This document shows, piece by piece, positions 25,174-34,334 of a DNA stretch of 64,000 bases. Position 1 is the first letter of the stretch, and every line of letters begins with the position of its first letter. The DNA lies in the NCBI RefSeq assembly GCF_023155805.1, contig NZ_JAKNUW010000010.1, positions 1-64,000 on the forward strand. The letters are read 5' to 3'. The position numbers and the translations under genes were made by a program. The notes under the pieces are model-generated. The model was not told the DNA's origin, did not search any database, and worked only from the letters and a program-made list of their open reading frames with translations. The stretch is from Micrococcus lacusdianchii (GTDB taxonomy: Bacteria; Actinomycetota; Actinomycetes; Actinomycetales; Micrococcaceae).

Positions 25174-26271
25174 ATGACGCACCCCCTCATCTCCCCGCCC
25201 AAGGCCCGGCCCGGTGACCGGGTCGCGGTGGTGTCGCCGTCGTTCGCGGCGCCCGGCTTCGCCCCCGCCGTGCACGAGCAGGCGATGCATCGACTGGCCG
25301 AGGTGACCGGCCTGGTGCCGGTTGAGTACCCGACCACCCGGCAGCTCGGGGCGAGCCCCGAGGACCGCGCGCGGGACCTGAACACGGCGTTCGCGGACCC
25401 GGAGATCCGGGCGGTGCTGGCCAGCGTGGGCGGGGAGGACCAGATCACGGTGATCGGCCACCTGGATGCCGACGCCGTCCGACGGGACCCGAAGCCGTTC
25501 CTGGGCTACAGCGACAACACCAACCTGCACCAGTGGCTGTGGGCCCACGGCGTGCAGAGCTACTACGGCGGGTCCACGCAGGTGCACCTGGGGCCGGGAC
25601 CGGCTGTGGATGAGGTGCACGCGGCGTCCCTGGGGGCGGCCCTGCTCACGGGGGAGCGGCTGGAGATCACGGAGCCGGGGGAGTCGGAGGACCACGGCGT
25701 CGACTGGCTGGACCCGCGGGCGCTGAGTGAGTTCGGCGAGCGGGAGCCGGTGCCGGGCCCGCAGGACGACGACGGCGCGGGCCGCCTCGGCGAGGGCGCC
25801 TCGCCGTGGCGGTGGGCCGGGCCGCAGCGTGCGGTGACCGGCCGGACGTGGGGTGGGTGCCTCGAGGTACTGCCGTGGGTGATGGCGGCCGGGCGCGGCC
25901 CTGCGGATGTGGCGGCGCTGGAGGGCGGTGTGCTGCTGCTCGAGACGAGCGAGGAGCTGCCCTCGGCCGGCCAGGTGCGTCGACTGCTGCGCATCCTGGG
26001 TGAGCGGGGCGTGCTCGGTGCCGTGGACGCCGTGTTGGCGGCCCGCCCGCCGACGAGCTCCTTCGAGGTCCCGCGCGAGGCGGACGAGCGGGCGCGGCTG
26101 CGCGCGGAGCAGGCGGACGTCATCGTGGAGACCGTGGCGACGTACAACCCGGACGCGGTGGTGTGCGTGGGCGTGCCGTTCGGCCACACCCGGCCGCAGT
26201 GGATCCTGCCGCACGGCGGGGTGATGACCGTGGACGGGGACCAGAGGCGGGCGTGGGCGGAGTTCGGGTGA
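25174..26271 (+). CDS. S66-family LD-carboxypeptidase / MccF-like peptidase
   Basis: A 365-residue serine peptidase of family S66, which trims muropeptides (LdcA) or cleaves microcin C-type nucleotide peptides (MccF). The nucleophile lies in FLGYSDNTNLH near residue 113. The Glu and His of the triad are expected around GGCLEVLPWV and VPFGHTRP. It is longer than LdcA and has the MccF-type inserted middle (about residues 185-215), so self-immunity is possible. A TACGCT -10 box ends six bases before ATG 25174, suggesting a leaderless message. Confidence 0.85.
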   Translation: MTHPLISPPKARPGDRVAVVSPSFAAPGFAPAVHEQAMHRLAEVTGLVPVEYPTTRQLGASPEDRARDLNTAFADPEIRAVLASVGGEDQITVIGHLDADAVRRDPKPFLGYSDNTNLHQWLWAHGVQSYYGGSTQVHLGPGPAVDEVHAASLGAALLTGERLEITEPGESEDHGVDWLDPRALSEFGEREPVPGPQDDDGAGRLGEGASPWRWAGPQRAVTGRTWGGCLEVLPWVMAAGRGPADVAALEGGVLLLETSEELPSAGQVRRLLRILGERGVLGAVDAVLAARPPTSSFEVPREADERARLRAEQADVIVETVATYNPDAVVCVGVPFGHTRPQWILPHGGVMTVDGDQRRAWAEFG

Positions 26272-26337
26272 GCCAGTTGGTAGCCTGCGGCTCAGACGGT
26301 GGCCGGTAATGAGGCCCCACAGATGAGGGGGTTTCCC

Positions 26338-27270
26338 ATGGCCGAACCAGAAGGTCTGCGCCATGCTGCGATTGCCTGGCTTGAGCAGCGCACCTTCGAC
26401 CGGCAGATTCCCCTGAGTCGTGACGAGATCGCTGACTTCGAGTGGAACGGCCAGCCGTTTCGACTGATCCCCTCCCAGCAAGGCATCTGGAAACCACGAG
26501 GGTTCGAAGCGACCCTCTCCATCGTGACCACGTACCGCTCGCCAGGCCAGAAGCGCCCCTACGAGGATGAGGTCGGCGCAGATGGTCTCATCCGATACAA
26601 GTGGCGCGGAGACAACCCGCAGCACCCTGAGAACGTCGGGCTACGCCGGGCTATGCAGTTGCGGCAGCCAATTATCTGGTTCATCGGCATTGGGGGAAAG
26701 CCCCCGGAATATCAAGTCGTGGCCCCGGTCTACCTCGTCCGGGAGGAGCCGGAGCTGCAGCAGTTCGTCATGGCTCCGCTCGCTGAAGAAGACTTCGCCG
26801 TGGAGGAGCTTGACGAGGGGTTCGCAGTGCCTGCGCTCAAGCGCTATCTCATGCGGGAGACAAAAGTACGCCTGCACCAGCCTGTTTTCCGATCGACGGT
26901 GCTCATGGCGTACGAAAACCACTGCGCGGTATGCAACCTTGCCCACCCCGAGCTGCTAGATGCCGCACACATCGTGGACGACAGCCATGAACTCGGTACC
27001 CCGACCATTGGTAACGGCATGGCTCTGTGCAAGATCCACCATGCAGCGTTCGATCGGCGCTTCCTGGGGATCCGGCCGGACTACACGGTGCAGATCCGGC
27101 AGGACCTTCTGGACGAGGTGGACGGGCCCATGCTGCGGCACGGCCTGCAGGACCTGCACGGACAGCCGCTCATGATGATGCCCAAGTTGCGTGCGAACCG
27201 GCCCGACCGCGACAAGCTCGTGTGGGCCTATGACCGGTTCCAGGCGGCCACCGTCGCTGACGTCGCCTAA
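26338..27270 (+). CDS. HNH endonuclease, restriction-like
   Basis: A 310-residue nuclease. The C-terminal HNH domain is complete: AVCNLAHPELLDAAHIVDD with the first Cys just before it, then NGMALCKIHHAAFDRRFLGI. The N-terminal 190 residues are a beta-rich region (FRLIPSQQGIWKP, then PIIWFIGIGGKPPEYQV) that probably recognises DNA, perhaps modified DNA. ATG 26338 is chosen from GAGGGGG seven bases upstream, although earlier GTG and ATG starts are in frame. Codon use is less GC-biased than in neighbours. It ends two bases before a convergent AT-rich gene. A type IV restriction role is inference. Confidence 0.8.
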   Translation: MAEPEGLRHAAIAWLEQRTFDRQIPLSRDEIADFEWNGQPFRLIPSQQGIWKPRGFEATLSIVTTYRSPGQKRPYEDEVGADGLIRYKWRGDNPQHPENVGLRRAMQLRQPIIWFIGIGGKPPEYQVVAPVYLVREEPELQQFVMAPLAEEDFAVEELDEGFAVPALKRYLMRETKVRLHQPVFRSTVLMAYENHCAVCNLAHPELLDAAHIVDDSHELGTPTIGNGMALCKIHHAAFDRRFLGIRPDYTVQIRQDLLDEVDGPMLRHGLQDLHGQPLMMMPKLRANRPDRDKLVWAYDRFQAATVADVA

Positions 27271-27271
27271 C

Positions 27272-27823
27272 TCACACTAGATCCTTAATGCCGGGCACTG
27301 CCTCGAGGTGGGCTTCGATAAGCGCATGTAGTCCTTGGAGCTCCTTAAAGGAGTCTCGAAGGTCTTCTAAAAGCCCAGTTGGGTTAATAGAAATGCTATC
27401 AGTGATTTTTGCGGGGTATCTAAAATCAGTACCCCTGGGGTCAAGATTATGAATCATGGTCGCTATTTCATCAAGCTTGGGCGTGCAGGCCTCGCCTGCA
27501 AATCCTAGCAATTTTAGCTCCTCATTGATCCATGTCTTCGACCTTTCGATACTATGGCCGAATCCTTTTTGACCAATAGTACTTTCCATTGCGCTACGAG
27601 AGTATTTCTCTGGATCCCCCCCGAGGCGAACTTGGTGTGAAGCGATTGCGAGGGCCAAGGACTTGAGTTCCAGTTCAAATGCCTGCCGGTATAGGGCTAA
27701 AAGCGGCATTAGGAATGCATCCTGCTCAGGGCGACCCTCCCATTGAGAGAAAAGCATCTCCGCCGCTTCCTTGTAATTAAATGCGTAGTAACCCAAGTCT
27801 TCGAAAGGGTTGAGCTGCATCAT
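27272..27823 (-). CDS. AT-rich hypothetical protein beside HNH nuclease
   Basis: I do not recognise it firmly. The 183-residue product begins MMQLNPFEDLGYYAFNYKEA and is mostly alpha-helical; LMPLLALYRQAFELELKSLA recalls HEPN-like or antitoxin-like bundles, but the RxxxxH motif is not evident. Its GC is far below that of every neighbour and its codons are unlike theirs, a strong sign of recent transfer. An open frame extends upstream, but ATG 27823 gives the best start. It converges with the HNH gene two bases away and could form an accessory defence or regulatory pair with it. Confidence 0.6.
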   Translation of the reverse strand: MMQLNPFEDLGYYAFNYKEAAEMLFSQWEGRPEQDAFLMPLLALYRQAFELELKSLALAIASHQVRLGGDPEKYSRSAMESTIGQKGFGHSIERSKTWINEELKLLGFAGEACTPKLDEIATMIHNLDPRGTDFRYPAKITDSISINPTGLLEDLRDSFKELQGLHALIEAHLEAVPGIKDLV

Positions 27824-27968
27824 TGAATGGCGACTCGTGGCTGGGTACTTGGTTTGCAAATGCTCAAGAGGGTGGGGATTTTGCTTCATCACTGTGGGTG
27901 TATTCCTCAAAGTCTGGCTGGGACAATATGTCGGCGTGTTGCGTCAGCGAAAGCGCCTCCGCCCCGCC

Positions 27969-29513
27969 TCACCGCTTCCGGTACAGCCCCTTCTTCTGGA
28001 ACTTCGGCTCGCTCGTCACGAGCATCCCCAGGGACCGGAAGATGCCCTCGTCCACGGAGCCGAGGATCGTCGTCGTGTGCACGTCGCAGCCCTCGAGGCT
28101 GGCCAGCTGCTCGACGGCCGCCTTCGCGTTCTCGTCGGTCGCCGCGGACACGGACAGCGCGATCAGCACCTCGTCCGTGTGCAGCCGCGGGTTCTTGGAG
28201 CCCAGGTGCACGGTCTTAAGCGTCTGAATCGGCTCGATCGAGGCGGGGGAGAGCAGGTGCACGTCGTCCTCGATGCCGGCCAGCACCTTGAGGGCGTTGA
28301 GCAGCACCGCGGCGGAGCAGCCCAGCAGCTCCGAGGTCTTGCCGGTCACCAGGGTGCCGTCCGCCAGCTGCACGGCCGCGCCGGGCTCGCCGGTGCGCTC
28401 GGCCACCAACTGCGCGGCACCCACCACCGGGCGGTCCTCCGAGCTCAGGCCCAGCTTGGACATCACCAGGGCCACGCGCTCGGACTCGGTGTCGTCCGCG
28501 CCCTCCAGGGCCTCGTTGACCTGGGCCTTGTAGTAGCGCCGGATGATCTCCTGCTTCGCGGCCTCCCGGCACACCTCGTCGTCCACGATCGCCGCGCCGG
28601 CCATGTTCACGCCCATGTCCGTGGGGGACTTGTACGGGGTGGTGCCCGTGACCTTCTCCAGCAGCGCGGACAGCAGCGGGAACACCTCGACGTCGCGGTT
28701 GTAGCTCGTTACCCGCTCGCCGTACTCGGCCAGGTGGAACGGGTCGATCAGGTTGATGTCGTCCAGGTCCACGGTGGCGGCCTCGTAGGCGGCGTTCACC
28801 GGGTGCTCGAGCGGCAGGTTCCAGATGGGGAACGTCTCGAACTTCGCGTAGCCGGCCGGGATGCCCCGCTGCCGGTCGTGGTACACCTGGCTCAGGCACG
28901 TGGCGAGCTTGCCGGAGCCCGGGCCGGGGGCCGTCACGACGACGAGGTCCCGCGTGGTCTCGGACCACTCGTTGGCGCCGAAGCCCTGCTCCGAGACGAT
29001 CGTGGACATGGCGTGCGGGTAGCCGGGGATCACGCGGTGGCGGGCCACCTTCAGGCCGAGGCGCTCGAGCTTCTCGAGGAACGCCAGCGCGCGGTGGTTG
29101 GCGTCCTCCAGCTGCGTGACCACCACGTGCTCCACCAGGAACCCGCGCTCCCGGAACACGTCCACGAGGCGCAGGACGTCGTCCTCGTACGTGATGCCCA
29201 GGTCCGCGCGGACCTTGTTCCGCTCGAGGTCCTTGGCGTTGAAGCACACCAGGATCTCGGTCTCGTCCTTGATGCGGTCGAGCATCGCGATCTTGTTGTC
29301 CGGGGTGAAGCCGGGCAGGACGCGGGAGGCGTGCAGGTCGTCGAAGAGCTTGCCGCCCATCTCCAGGTACAGCTTCCCGCCGATCTGGCGGCGGCGTTCC
29401 TGGATGTGCTGGGACTGGAGCTCGATGTATTCCGCGCGGTCGAATCCGACGCGGTGGAGGGGGCCGGAGGCGGCGGTGGCCATGGTGGGGACGCTGTCAG
29501 CGGTGCCGGTCAT
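27969..29513 (-). CDS. DUF1846-family protein
   Basis: A 514-residue soluble protein of the DUF1846 family, whose members run about 490-510 residues and have a solved structure but no agreed function. Landmarks are [40 protein letters not shown] and [17 protein letters not shown]. The PGPGSGK loop resembles a P-loop. The ATG at 29513 overlaps the TRIC-channel stop (ATGA), so it is the third gene of a TRIC-TRIC-DUF1846 operon. Confidence 0.88.
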   Translation of the reverse strand: MTGTADSVPTMATAASGPLHRVGFDRAEYIELQSQHIQERRRQIGGKLYLEMGGKLFDDLHASRVLPGFTPDNKIAMLDRIKDETEILVCFNAKDLERNKVRADLGITYEDDVLRLVDVFRERGFLVEHVVVTQLEDANHRALAFLEKLERLGLKVARHRVIPGYPHAMSTIVSEQGFGANEWSETTRDLVVVTAPGPGSGKLATCLSQVYHDRQRGIPAGYAKFETFPIWNLPLEHPVNAAYEAATVDLDDINLIDPFHLAEYGERVTSYNRDVEVFPLLSALLEKVTGTTPYKSPTDMGVNMAGAAIVDDEVCREAAKQEIIRRYYKAQVNEALEGADDTESERVALVMSKLGLSSEDRPVVGAAQLVAERTGEPGAAVQLADGTLVTGKTSELLGCSAAVLLNALKVLAGIEDDVHLLSPASIEPIQTLKTVHLGSKNPRLHTDEVLIALSVSAATDENAKAAVEQLASLEGCDVHTTTILGSVDEGIFRSLGMLVTSEPKFQKKGLYRKR

Positions 29514-30502
29514 GGACCTCCAGCATAGCCCGTCTCATCGGCCGAGCCGGTGTCCGCCACCCAGTCCGTCTCCGGGTCGTCGTAGGAGCGGGTGCGGCCG
29601 GTGCGCAGGTCCGTGACGTCCATGACGCCCGTCTCCGGGTGGTACCGGACCGACTGGTGGGAGGCCTGGTCCACCACCGTGATGGCCTGTGTGTCCGGGT
29701 CGAAGTCCGCCACGCGCACCCGGCCCTCGTCCTCCTCGGCGGGGCCGAACACCGGCAGCGGCATGCGCTCCCGCGCGCGGGCCGCGCGTCGGACGGCCCG
29801 CGCGTGCGCCTGCTCCGCGAGCCGGCGCAGGCGGTCCAGCTGGTCCCTGTCCTGGCTGACGTCCGCGCCGGGCAGGCGCCACTGGTAGCGGTACGCCAGC
29901 ATGCGCACCGTGAAGATGAGCAGCGCGATCAGGAAGCCCGTGAACGCGTTCAGGGCGCCGCGCTGCGCCACGAGCTCCGCCACGGCCGCTCCCACCACGG
30001 CGGGCATCACGTACACGCCGCGGGGGTCGAAGATGGACGGCACCTCGTTGGCCACGATGTCCCGCAGCACGCCGCCGCCGAGGGCGCCCACGGTGGCCAC
30101 CACCACCACGGACACCGGGTGCACGCCCATCGTGTGGGCGATCATCACACCGGAGACCGTGAACAGGGCCAGGCCCGCCGCGTCGAACAGCGTGATCGTC
30201 AGGTTCAGGCGGTTCGGGTGGATCGCCTTGACGTACACCAGCAGGGACACCAGCACGGGCGGGGCCAGGTAGATCGGGTCCTGCAGCGACGCCGGCAGGC
30301 CCCGGTCCAGGACGATGTCCCGGGTGATGCCGCCGCCCAGGCCCGCCAGCAGGGCCAGCGCCACGGAGCCCACCAGGTCGAAGTCCTTGCGTGCGGCCAG
30401 CAGGGCGCCGGAGACCGCGAAGAAGAACACCCCCACCAGGTCCAGGGCGGTCAGCAGCCAGGGGACGTCGGCCAGCTCGGCGAACAGCTGCGGCAGGGCC
30501 AC
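29510..30502 (-). CDS. TRIC-family (UPF0126) cation channel, copy 2
   Basis: A 330-residue membrane protein. Two homologous halves of three helices each carry the glycine-rich signature: [20 protein letters not shown] and [19 protein letters not shown]. Bacterial TRIC channels conduct K+ or Na+. Beyond the seven helices there is a C-terminal tail of about 110 residues, basic then acidic, absent from standard members (about 205). GTG 30502 is chosen from AAAGGAG; the longer frame has a low-complexity start. It lies between the first TRIC gene (25 bases) and DUF1846 (4-base overlap). Confidence 0.85.
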   Translation of the reverse strand: MALPQLFAELADVPWLLTALDLVGVFFFAVSGALLAARKDFDLVGSVALALLAGLGGGITRDIVLDRGLPASLQDPIYLAPPVLVSLLVYVKAIHPNRLNLTITLFDAAGLALFTVSGVMIAHTMGVHPVSVVVVATVGALGGGVLRDIVANEVPSIFDPRGVYVMPAVVGAAVAELVAQRGALNAFTGFLIALLIFTVRMLAYRYQWRLPGADVSQDRDQLDRLRRLAEQAHARAVRRAARARERMPLPVFGPAEEDEGRVRVADFDPDTQAITVVDQASHQSVRYHPETGVMDVTDLRTGRTRSYDDPETDWVADTGSADETGYAGGP

Positions 30503-30527
30503 GGCGGCTCCTTTCCAGGGGGAGGGG

Positions 30528-31439
30528 TCAGCGGCGGGAGGCGGCGTCGTCGCCCTCGACGGCGCGGTCCATGCCATTCTCCTCGACCTGCGGGGTGGGA
30601 GTGGTGGGCTCCTGGCCGCTCTCGCGCGGCGGGTCGTCGGGGCTGCCCTGGTCCCGGACGTCCGGCACGGGCGGGGCGTCGTCCGGGTCCATGCGCTGGC
30701 GCTGGGTCTCCCCGGTGATCTCCGCGCCCGGGGCCATCCACTCCCGGCGCAGGGAGACCACGCGCAGCGCCAGGACCACGAGCATCACCGCGAGCATCGT
30801 GTAGATGCTCAGCCACTCGGCCTGGCCCAGCGCGGAGGTGGCGGCGGCGCCGATCAGCGCAGGCACGGCGTACCAGCCGCGCCCGCCGAACACGGCCGGA
30901 GGCTCGCCCGCCACCACGTCCCGCAGCAGGCCGCCGCCCACCGCCGTGACGAGACCGAGCACCGCGGCCGAGACGGGGGAGAGCCCCCCGAGCAGCGCGA
31001 TCCGGGTGCCGACCACGCAGTACACGGCCAGGCCCACCGCGTCCACGAGCATCACGGCGTGCTTGCCGCGCTCCCCGTCGAACACCTTGAAGAACACGGC
31101 AAGGGACGCCAGCACGGGCAGGATCAGGTACCACGGGTTGCGGAACGCGGCCGGGACGTCCTGGTTGACGATCAGGTCGCGGATCACGCCGCCGCCGGTG
31201 CCCACCATGAGCGCCAGCAGCAGCGAGCCGACGATGTCGTACCCCTTCCGGACGGCCAGGATGGCGCCGGAGATCGCGAAGAAGAACACGCCCACCAGGT
31301 CCACCGTCGTGACGATCTGGGTCACGGCCTGGGCCACCTGGCCGGTCTCGTCGATGGCGGAGGGCAGGTCGCGCTGGAGCTCTTCCGGGTTCTTGGGGGT
31401 CGTGGTCAGTAGCCAGACGGCGACGGAGGAGGTCAGCAT
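30528..31439 (-). CDS. TRIC-family (UPF0126) cation channel, copy 1
   Basis: A 303-residue membrane protein with the tandem TRIC signature: LMVGTGGGVIRDLIVNQ and VTAVGGGLLRDVVAGE. An N-terminal extension of about 40 residues contains an extra hydrophobic stretch. The C-terminal tail after residue 240 is Pro/Asp/Glu-rich and probably cytoplasmic. It is the first of two tandem, diverged paralogues, which raises the chance of a hetero-oligomeric channel. A start at ATG 31439 is used. Confidence 0.85.
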   Translation of the reverse strand: MLTSSVAVWLLTTTPKNPEELQRDLPSAIDETGQVAQAVTQIVTTVDLVGVFFFAISGAILAVRKGYDIVGSLLLALMVGTGGGVIRDLIVNQDVPAAFRNPWYLILPVLASLAVFFKVFDGERGKHAVMLVDAVGLAVYCVVGTRIALLGGLSPVSAAVLGLVTAVGGGLLRDVVAGEPPAVFGGRGWYAVPALIGAAATSALGQAEWLSIYTMLAVMLVVLALRVVSLRREWMAPGAEITGETQRQRMDPDDAPPVPDVRDQGSPDDPPRESGQEPTTPTPQVEENGMDRAVEGDDAASRR

Positions 31440-31496
31440 GGGGTCACGGTAGCGGGGACGCTCCTGTGGTGTCCGCGCAGCCCGGGGCGGCGCCCG

Positions 31497-32678
31497 TCAT
31501 GTCAGGGGAGGCGGGTAGGCGCTCCAGTCGTCGTCCGGAGCCGACGCCGGGCCCCTGTCGGTCAGAGAGCGGATATAGGCGCCGAGGTAGGGAAGGGCGA
31601 AGCGGAGGTACCCGTGTCCGTCCGGTTGCACGTAGCCGCTGTCGATGAGTCGGTTCCGATACTGATTCACATACTGGCTGTAGGAGCCGAGGCGCGCGGT
31701 GATGTCGCCGATGCGGGATCGCTCCTCGTCGACAGCCATGGCGCGGAGGAACTCCTGATCCTTGGCGGAGAGGTCGTTGAAGACCTTCGACAGCACACGG
31801 TCCATCACCGCCTGCAGCCCCCGGTCGCGGGCCGCCTCGGCGGTGGACAGGTCGATCCGGGGCTGGTCCGGCCGGTGTCGCCACGCGTAGTCGCCCAGCA
31901 GCTGGACGAGGTAGGGGTAGCCCTGGGCCGTGGTGATCAGCATCTCCAGAGCTTCTGCGGTGAACTCCCGGCCGCCGAGGCGTGCCGTCTCCGCGAGGAC
32001 GTGGCGGGTCTCCCCCGGGGAAAGTCGGTGGAAGTCGGCGGTCCGGGAGCGGCGGAGAAAGGTCGTGTGCTCCTGCCGTACGAGTTCGTCGAGGTCGACC
32101 TTGATGCCGGCGAATGCCACGACGATGTCTGCTCCGCGGCTGATGGCATGGGAGATCTCCCGTGCGACGGCGCTGACCTCTCGCAGGCGCGTCTTGCCCG
32201 AGGAGACCTCGTCGATCGTGATGAGGATTCCGCGCACCCCGGCATGTTGGGCAACGGTCACCAGATCATTGCGCATGAGGGGACGAGAGGGACGCTCTGT
32301 GACCTCCCACGCGGCGGAGAAGTGCCAGAGTCCCAGTTCCTTGAGCTCACGTTTGGTCTGCCGGGGTAGGGAATTCACGACGTCTGGCAACGTGCTCTCC
32401 ACCAGCCGGCGTTGGAGGCCCGCGCTGGCATCCTCGCTGATCACGAGCCAACCAGCATCCCGGGCGAGGTCTTCGATCCGCTGCAGCATGGAGGTCTTTC
32501 CGGCGCCCCTCAGCCCGGACAGGAGGACGGACTGGTTCTCGCCGAAGTCATGGTCTTGGAAGACTCTGCCCATGTCGCGGAGCAGGTCTTCGTGGCCGCC
32601 GAACACGAGGGGACGCCGCCCGTACCCCGGCGTGAAGGGGCTGTTCGGCTGGTCTGGGCAGGGCACGGGATCGCGCAT
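31497..32678 (-). CDS. Orphan AAA-type ATP-binding protein
   Basis: A 393-residue STAND/AAA_16-like ATPase. Walker A is GLRGAGKTSMLQRI near residue 50, and Walker B is GILITIDEVSSGK. Later helices (GYPYLVQLLGDYAWR) match the lid subdomain, and the C-terminal 100 residues look like a winged helix (IGDITARLGSYSQYVNQYRN). There is no fused nuclease or protease. Such proteins occur as ATPases of DNA-targeting or defence modules, but no partner is adjacent. The start is ATG 32678, with GTG 32684 as alternative; the upstream leader is an AT-rich run unusual for this genome. Confidence 0.75.
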   Translation of the reverse strand: MRDPVPCPDQPNSPFTPGYGRRPLVFGGHEDLLRDMGRVFQDHDFGENQSVLLSGLRGAGKTSMLQRIEDLARDAGWLVISEDASAGLQRRLVESTLPDVVNSLPRQTKRELKELGLWHFSAAWEVTERPSRPLMRNDLVTVAQHAGVRGILITIDEVSSGKTRLREVSAVAREISHAISRGADIVVAFAGIKVDLDELVRQEHTTFLRRSRTADFHRLSPGETRHVLAETARLGGREFTAEALEMLITTAQGYPYLVQLLGDYAWRHRPDQPRIDLSTAEAARDRGLQAVMDRVLSKVFNDLSAKDQEFLRAMAVDEERSRIGDITARLGSYSQYVNQYRNRLIDSGYVQPDGHGYLRFALPYLGAYIRSLTDRGPASAPDDDWSAYPPPLT

Positions 32679-32716
32679 GCTCACATCGTATTTGTTTTTT
32701 TTGTTCGGCAGACCCG

Positions 32717-34150
32717 TCAGCGCCCGCCGAACTCGGCGGCCAGGCGGGCGGCGATGCCCGTGTACGCGGCCGGGGTGAGCGCGAGGAGGCGCGCCTCGGC
32801 GTCGTCGGACAGGCCCAGGCCCTGCACGAACTCGCGCATGCGGGCGGCGTCCACGCGCTGGCCGCGGGTGAGGTCCTTCAGGCGCTCGTAGGGATTGTCC
32901 ATGCCCGGCACACCGGCGATCGCCTCGGCGCGCATGACGGTCTGGATCGCCTCGCCGAGGACCTCCCAGTTCGTGTCGAGGTCCTGCGCAAGCACCGGCT
33001 CGGCGACCTGCAGCTGGCCCATGCCCTTGGTGACGTTGGACAGAGCGAGCACCGAGTGGCCGAGTGCCACGCCGATGTTGCGCTGCGACGTCGAGTCCGT
33101 GAGGTCGCGCTGCCAACGGGACTCCACGAGGGTGGCGCCCAGCGAGTCGAGCAGGGCGCAGGAGAGCTCGAGGTTGGCCTCCGCGTTCTCGAAGCGGATC
33201 GGGTTCACCTTGTGCGGCATGGTGGAGGAGCCGGTCGCGCCGGCCACGGGGATCTGCGCGAAGTAGCCGATGGAGATGTAGCTCCACACGTCCACGCAGA
33301 AGCCGTGGAGGATCCGGTTGAAGCGCGCGACGTCGGCGTACAGCTCCGCCTGCCAGTCGTGGGACTCGATCTGGGTGGTCAGCGGGTTCCAGGTGAGGCC
33401 GAGGTGCTCCACGAAGGACCGGGCGATCCCCGGCCAGTCCGCCTCGGGGACGGCGGTCAGGTGCGCGGCGTAGGTGCCGGTGGCGCCGTTGATCTTGCCC
33501 AGGTACTCCTGGGCGGCCACGCGGTCGGTCTGGCGGGTGAGGCGGTGCACGAACACGGCCATCTCCTTGCCCAGGGTGGTGGGCGTGGCCGGCTGGCCGT
33601 GGGTGCGGGAGAGCATGGGCGTGTCCGCGGCGGCCACGGCCAGCTCGGAGAGGGCGACGACGGCGGTGCGCGCGGCCGGCAGCCAGACCTGCTGGATCGC
33701 GTCGCGGGCGCCCACGGCGTAGGCCAGGTTGTTGATGTCCTCCGAGGTGCAAGCGAAGTGCACGAGCGGCGTGAGGCGGCCGAGGCCGAGGCCCTCGAGG
33801 CGGTCGGCGATGAAGTACTCCACCGCCTTCACGTCGTGCACCGTGACCTTCTCGGTGGCGGCGAGCTCGGCCACCGAATCGGCGTCGAAGTCCGTGACGA
33901 TCGCCCGCAGGCCGGCCTTCTGCTCGTCCGTGAGCGGCTCGAGGCCGGGCAGCACGGCGTGCTCGGCGAGGTGGATGAACCACTCGACCTCCACGTGCAC
34001 GCGGTTGCGGTTCAGCGCGGCCTCGGACAGGTGGTCCACGAGCGGCTCGACGGCGGCGCGGTAGCGGCCGTCCAGCGGGCCGAGGGCGATGCCGGCCTCG
34101 GCGAGGGAACGACGGTGGGCGGTGGACGCGAGCGCGGGCTGCGAGGTCAT
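32717..34150 (-). CDS. purB: Adenylosuccinate lyase
   Basis: A 477-residue enzyme of purine synthesis that splits SAICAR and adenylosuccinate to release fumarate. The fumarase/aspartase-superfamily signature is GSSTMPHKVNPIRFEN near residue 310. HFACTSEDINNLAYA and SRTHGQPATPTTLGKE supply the catalytic His regions. It is longer than the B. subtilis type and resembles the E. coli-type enzyme. It stands alone, head to head with the acyl-CoA synthetase gene 184 bases away. Confidence 0.95.
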   Translation of the reverse strand: MTSQPALASTAHRRSLAEAGIALGPLDGRYRAAVEPLVDHLSEAALNRNRVHVEVEWFIHLAEHAVLPGLEPLTDEQKAGLRAIVTDFDADSVAELAATEKVTVHDVKAVEYFIADRLEGLGLGRLTPLVHFACTSEDINNLAYAVGARDAIQQVWLPAARTAVVALSELAVAAADTPMLSRTHGQPATPTTLGKEMAVFVHRLTRQTDRVAAQEYLGKINGATGTYAAHLTAVPEADWPGIARSFVEHLGLTWNPLTTQIESHDWQAELYADVARFNRILHGFCVDVWSYISIGYFAQIPVAGATGSSTMPHKVNPIRFENAEANLELSCALLDSLGATLVESRWQRDLTDSTSQRNIGVALGHSVLALSNVTKGMGQLQVAEPVLAQDLDTNWEVLGEAIQTVMRAEAIAGVPGMDNPYERLKDLTRGQRVDAARMREFVQGLGLSDDAEARLLALTPAAYTGIAARLAAEFGGR

Positions 34151-34334
34151 GGCCCCCATTCTGGCAGGCGCCGCGGACGCCCGATGAAGGCGAGGGCAGG
34201 GTCCGTCCTCGACCGCGACGGGGTGGCGAGTGCAACATGCGGACGCGCCTGGTGGCCCGAGGCGCGGTGGACCTACCGTGGCTGACGTCGCCGTCGCCCG
34301 GCGTCGGCGTGCCGCGAGGGATGAGGAGACCGAG

